Below are positions 60,700 to 64,000 of a stretch of 64,000 bases of DNA, piece after piece. The notes under the pieces were generated by a model. The model was not told the DNA's origin, made no database searches, and was given only the letters and a program-made list of their open reading frames with translations. A program made the translations under genes and the position numbers. The stretch comes from Cyanobacteria bacterium TGS_CYA1 (lineage in GTDB: Bacteria > Cyanobacteriota > Vampirovibrionia > Obscuribacterales > Obscuribacteraceae), in NCBI GenBank assembly GCA_026129135.1, contig JAHCIQ010000004.1:186001-250000 (forward strand), written 5' to 3'. Position 1 is the first letter of the stretch, and every line of letters starts with the position of its first letter.

Positions 60700-61916
60700 T
60701 GATTGCTTGCCAGCGTTATTTACTCTGGGCTTATAGTGTTTGTGTCTTTCTTCCCATTACGATACCGTGGGTGGTGCTAGGGTTGGGCATAGCGCTTTCT
60801 CTGGTAATGATTGCCAAAGAGCGCAAATATACGCCTCCGCCTTTGTTTGCTCCACTTCTTGCACTTGCATTGTGCGTTACTCTATCAGGTCTGGTTGGAC
60901 ACACTTTTACTGATGGACTCGATGCTTTAATCAGTCTTAAGGCCCTGCTTGTATATTTCTGGGCTCATTATGCTTTGAGCAAAATGCCCGAAGAACGACT
61001 CTGTGTCTTGTTGATTCTTTTGTGCGCAGGTGGTCTGGATGGCATCTGGGGCATGATTCAACAACTCTTCAATTTTCATCCTGGCGAAAAATATCAGTAT
61101 TTGCAGGCTACCGGATTTGTCAAAAATCCAATGGCTTTTGCAGGCGAAATGCAAGTAACTGCTTGTATGAGTCTGGCTCTTTGTCTTGGCTTGAAGCAAG
61201 AGACATTGCCTATACCCAAATATGTTCTGTTAGTACTTGCGCTTGCGAATTTACTTGGTGTCATTTTTGCTAGCGAACGCAGTGCCTGGCTTGGCATTGC
61301 GGTGGCAGTGCTTGTAATGGCATTTTTTGTATCGAGAAAACTATTTGGCTTGACTTTGCTTTCTGGCATTGCACTTGTTTGTCTGCTCTGGTTCACTGTG
61401 CCTGTGGTGAAGACTCGTCTTGAGCCGCTTTTGACCAATGCCCAGAATGACACGAGTACACGGGTGCGATTTTCGATTTGGCAAGAGAGCATAGAAATGT
61501 GGCAGAAAGGACCGGTTCTAGGTCGGGGAATCAACAATTTTCCCAAGCTCAACTACAAAGAAGCAATCGTTCCTGGTATTTCTGAACATCTTACCCATGC
61601 TCATTCCAACTATTTGCATTTGCTTGTGTGTCTGGGTCTGCCTGGATTGTTTGCGTATCTTGTTTTGCTTGGACAAACCTTTTATATGGGATTTTCCAAC
61701 TGGCGTAATGGTAAGTCAGGTGAAATCGACAAAGCGCTTGGGCTTGGCGTTATTGGAGCCCTGGTTTCACTTAGCGTCGCTGGTATTTTCGAATACAATT
61801 TTGGAGCAGGACATGTTCGGCTCATATCCTGGTTTGTATTTGCTTTTTTGTTGAGCTTATACCCTCTGGCGAGTCCAGCTCAAAGACCGGAAGCGCATAG
61901 CGGTGATGATGCCTGA
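60699..61916 (+). CDS. O-antigen ligase/polymerase-type membrane protein
   Basis: The 405-residue protein has about 10-12 hydrophobic helices and a large extracytoplasmic loop with RVRFSIWQESIEMWQKGP, LGRGINNFPKLNYKEA and HLTHAHSNYLHLLVCLGLPG. This is the Wzy_C pattern of O-antigen ligases (WaaL) and related polymerases. Such proteins transfer lipid-linked glycans to lipid A or other acceptors in the periplasm. It shares an overlapping stop/start with trpS. Its 3' end overlaps the convergent MATE gene by 60 bases. Exact acceptor is unknown. Confidence 0.85.
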   Translation: MIACQRYLLWAYSVCVFLPITIPWVVLGLGIALSLVMIAKERKYTPPPLFAPLLALALCVTLSGLVGHTFTDGLDALISLKALLVYFWAHYALSKMPEERLCVLLILLCAGGLDGIWGMIQQLFNFHPGEKYQYLQATGFVKNPMAFAGEMQVTACMSLALCLGLKQETLPIPKYVLLVLALANLLGVIFASERSAWLGIAVAVLVMAFFVSRKLFGLTLLSGIALVCLLWFTVPVVKTRLEPLLTNAQNDTSTRVRFSIWQESIEMWQKGPVLGRGINNFPKLNYKEAIVPGISEHLTHAHSNYLHLLVCLGLPGLFAYLVLLGQTFYMGFSNWRNGKSGEIDKALGLGVIGALVSLSVAGIFEYNFGAGHVRLISWFVFAFLLSLYPLASPAQRPEAHSGDDA

Positions 61917-63269
61917 CATGGCGACTGAAAGGGTCATTGCAAGCCACGCTCCGCTTGGTCCCATATCGAGCCCGAGTACGAACCAGTAAGCAAGCGGCAG
62001 TCTGATTAACCAGTTACAGACGATTGTTATCCACATTGGTGTTTTGGTATCACCAGCGCCTTGCAGCGCTCCAGACAAAATCATCGCTATGGCGAGAAAC
62101 GGCTCGCAGAATGCTGCTATTCTCAAATAGCTCGCAATATGCGGGATAGTCACAGGATCGGTACTGATCCAGGAGGCGATATTGTCAGCCAGCAAAAACA
62201 TTCCTGTTGCCAGTGCCGTCAGGCTCCAGAAGCCTACTGTGGCCATTTTCACACCAGCCTGATAGGCGCGTTTGACTTTTCTGGCGCCAAGATTTTGTCC
62301 CACAATTGAAGATACAGCCATGTTCAAAGCCATGATAGGCATGAACAGCAAAGCTTCTATGCGCATTCCAACTGCAAGTGCTGCAAGAGCCGGAGTAGGC
62401 GAATCGCACTTTGACAAAATAAAATAGAGCACGAATAAACTGGTTGCCCAGCCAAGTCTTTGCAGTGCCGATGGCACACCGATTTTTACTACACGTCTTA
62501 TGCGGTCTATTTCTATGGGCATGAAATGATGGAACGATGGCGCCAGTTTGGAGCGTCGCAAAAGAAACAAGCCTAAAAGCGATGAAGTGAAAGAGGCTAC
62601 CACAGCCGAGATTGCTATGCCTTGAACACCAAGATTAGCCACTGGCCATTGCATTACTACGGTCAAAAAATCACCAATGACAGTAAGCGAGGTGAAACAA
62701 GCCACGAGCACAAGCGGCGTTTTTGCGTCTCCGCTTGCTCTCAATGCCGAATTCATCACCGACACTATACTGAATGGAATTATATAGAAGCTATAAATAC
62801 ACAGATATTGTCTGGCTAGAGCTTGCACCTCAAGCGAGTTTGAAAACATCGAAAGCGACATGATGCCAAAAACGAGCAGAGCAAGAGACAAAACAATTCC
62901 AAACAAGAAAGAAAATAGAATAGATTGAGCTGTGAATTTCACGCCTTCTTCATAGTTCTTCTCGCCCCAGTAGCGCGAAACTATGGCAGTGGTTCCCATG
63001 CTCACGCCCATAATCAGAAGCATGGCAAAAAAGGCTATGTGCTCAGAAATTCCTACTGCAGCCTGACTCGAGGTGCCAAGAAATCCTGCGACATACAGAT
63101 CGCATATACCAACTAGAGAGTTAGCTACGGTTGCAATCAGTAATGGCCAGGCCATCACCCAGCAGGCGCGCCACAGATTGCCTGTGACTAAAGTATCGTC
63201 GAAATGTGGTTTTTCAGCTTCTGGAAGGCTTTCTTGAGCAATCGGACGCTTGTCTAAAGTGGTGTTCAA
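61857..63269 (-). CDS. MATE-family multidrug/metabolite efflux transporter
   Basis: The 470-residue protein has twelve hydrophobic helices in two halves and typical MATE patterns: ACWVMAWPLLIATVANSLVG, MGVSMGTTAIVSRYWGEKNY, KIGVPSALQRLGWATSLFVL, and AVSSIVGQNLGARKVKRAYQ. MATE transporters export cationic compounds with Na+ or H+. Substrate cannot be assigned. The ATG at 63269 gives a roughly 30-residue polar leader. It converges on the O-antigen-ligase gene with a 60-base coding overlap at the 3' ends. Confidence 0.92.
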   Translation of the reverse strand: MNTTLDKRPIAQESLPEAEKPHFDDTLVTGNLWRACWVMAWPLLIATVANSLVGICDLYVAGFLGTSSQAAVGISEHIAFFAMLLIMGVSMGTTAIVSRYWGEKNYEEGVKFTAQSILFSFLFGIVLSLALLVFGIMSLSMFSNSLEVQALARQYLCIYSFYIIPFSIVSVMNSALRASGDAKTPLVLVACFTSLTVIGDFLTVVMQWPVANLGVQGIAISAVVASFTSSLLGLFLLRRSKLAPSFHHFMPIEIDRIRRVVKIGVPSALQRLGWATSLFVLYFILSKCDSPTPALAALAVGMRIEALLFMPIMALNMAVSSIVGQNLGARKVKRAYQAGVKMATVGFWSLTALATGMFLLADNIASWISTDPVTIPHIASYLRIAAFCEPFLAIAMILSGALQGAGDTKTPMWITIVCNWLIRLPLAYWFVLGLDMGPSGAWLAMTLSVAMSGIITAMRFRSLSWTRQRV

Positions 63270-63354
63270 TGTTGCAACTTTTTGTGATGAAACATAAGTT
63301 TAAACTTCTAGATGGTATAAATACAAGTTGATTCATTCTTAGAGGAATTGCGCC

Positions 63355-63978
63355 GTGAAGCTGCACAGTAGAATTTTCGGTTGGAAACAAGTTTGGTTTG
63401 AATTTTCTGAGGAATTTAATGCTCAGATTGATGATCCCAATCCTGATTCGAGCACTTCAAAACTGACAATGTCCATGCCAATCGACGGCACCGACTGGGA
63501 ACTGCTCTATACCATGGTTCCAGGCGACGACAAATTGAAGTCTGACCAGCACACAACAGTCGAGACTAATATCATTGGCACCGACGATTTCAAATTTGCT
63601 CTTTATCCTGAATCCTGGTATCACGGTTTGCACAAATTGCTTGGCGTGCAAGACATCGTAGTAGGGCACGAAGATTTCGACAAAGCCTTCATGATCAAAG
63701 GTTCTGATGAAGCCAAAGTCAAAGCGCTCTTCGACGATCCAGTTTTGCGCAAACTCTTTTTGGAAGAACCGCAAATGCAATACTGGGTTTCAGTCGAGCA
63801 TCAAGAATCGATGCCGACCAGGAAAGCATTGCGCGAAGGTCAAAACAAATTGCTCAGCTTGAGAGTTAAAGGTGCCGTAGACGATTTCGAGCGCTTAAAG
63901 ACCTTCTACAAACTCAAACACCGGATTCTTTCCCAGCTAGCCCGTTTGGGCGTTTGCCATCCCGGTAGTCAGGCTTAG
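63355..63978 (+). CDS. Protein of unknown function, DUF3137-like layout
   Basis: The 207-residue soluble protein begins with SRIFGWKQVWFEFSEEFNAQ and has a beta-rich middle (KLTMSMPIDGTDWELLYTMV). The segment HEDFDKAFMIKGSDEAKVKA then LFDDPVLRKLFLEEPQMQYW is characteristic of proteins in which an E-x-F-x-K-x-F turn leads to a helix of degenerate 'conserved D/E-F' type. The start is GTG at 63355 with AGAGGA ten bases upstream. A related segment occurs in the protein at 39474-40067. It lies divergent from the MATE gene. Function unknown. Confidence 0.75.
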   Translation: MKLHSRIFGWKQVWFEFSEEFNAQIDDPNPDSSTSKLTMSMPIDGTDWELLYTMVPGDDKLKSDQHTTVETNIIGTDDFKFALYPESWYHGLHKLLGVQDIVVGHEDFDKAFMIKGSDEAKVKALFDDPVLRKLFLEEPQMQYWVSVEHQESMPTRKALREGQNKLLSLRVKGAVDDFERLKTFYKLKHRILSQLARLGVCHPGSQA

Positions 63979-64000
63979 CACCTGGTTCGGCTTTTGGCGC

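Overview
The window reads as bacterial chromosome from a Gram-negative-type member of the cyanobacterial sister lineages, most likely Melainabacteria/Vampirovibrionia (Obscuribacterales-like). This is inference. It rests on an LPS-transport operon plus an O-antigen-ligase-type protein (outer membrane with LPS), a murC-murB arrangement as in cyanobacteria, a futalosine-pathway menaquinone gene (mqnA), a PatA-N/DUF4388 protein, eukaryote-like Ser/Thr kinases, many secreted TPR proteins, frequent TTG starts, and no photosynthesis genes. No phage, insertion sequence, CRISPR array or rRNA was found. Gene density is high.

Layout. 1-12.6 kb: the edge of a methylmalonyl-CoA mutase gene, hutU, lysC, small TPR genes, a leftward pdp-lipM-membrane protein operon, mqnA, a membrane Ser/Thr kinase, and a leftward rsmI-PilZ-uppP operon. 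13-21.5 kb: a pseudo-caspase/TonB-C fusion, rpsT, then a tightly overlapping peptidoglycan precursor operon (murC, murB, an alpha/beta hydrolase, a membrane-anchored MurF-type ligase, ddl). 21.5-28.4 kb: an accessory-looking stretch with a higBA toxin-antitoxin pair, small secreted proteins, a second Ser/Thr kinase, a tail-less ssb with an operator-like repeat, two small acidic proteins, tRNA-Arg(CCT) and an orphan nuoN. 28.7-46.3 kb: one long rightward run with carA, a HAD phosphatase, the Lpt operon (lptC, lptA, lptB and one LptF/G permease), TPR proteins, aroK, aroQ, a Nudix hydrolase, an A-type Fe-S carrier, a YgfZ-TPR fusion, dnaK, an esterase and msrA. 46.4-52.7 kb: a leftward sigma/anti-sigma module with a 1619-residue protein that joins an anti-sigma zinc finger to a huge Pro/Ala/Trp-Gly-rich region and a C-terminal Roadblock/LC7 domain, followed by a second Roadblock protein that duplicates that domain. 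53-64 kb: an acyl-CoA carboxylase beta subunit, mgtE, the primary sigma factor, a PatA-N protein, a 43-residue basic protein, trpS, an O-antigen-ligase-type protein, a MATE transporter and an unknown protein.

The most unusual content is the sigma/giant anti-sigma/Roadblock locus (46.4-52.7 kb). Next are the inactive caspase-like protein fused to a TonB C-terminal domain, the YgfZ-TPR fusion, the membrane-anchored MurF with an embedded hydrolase gene, and four TTGA stop/start overlaps in the central operon. Envelope assembly is the theme that recurs most: peptidoglycan precursors, undecaprenyl phosphate recycling, LPS export and O-antigen ligation. Propionate metabolism is suggested by a mutase and a carboxylase at opposite ends. 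Gene calls come from reading motifs only; no database search was possible.
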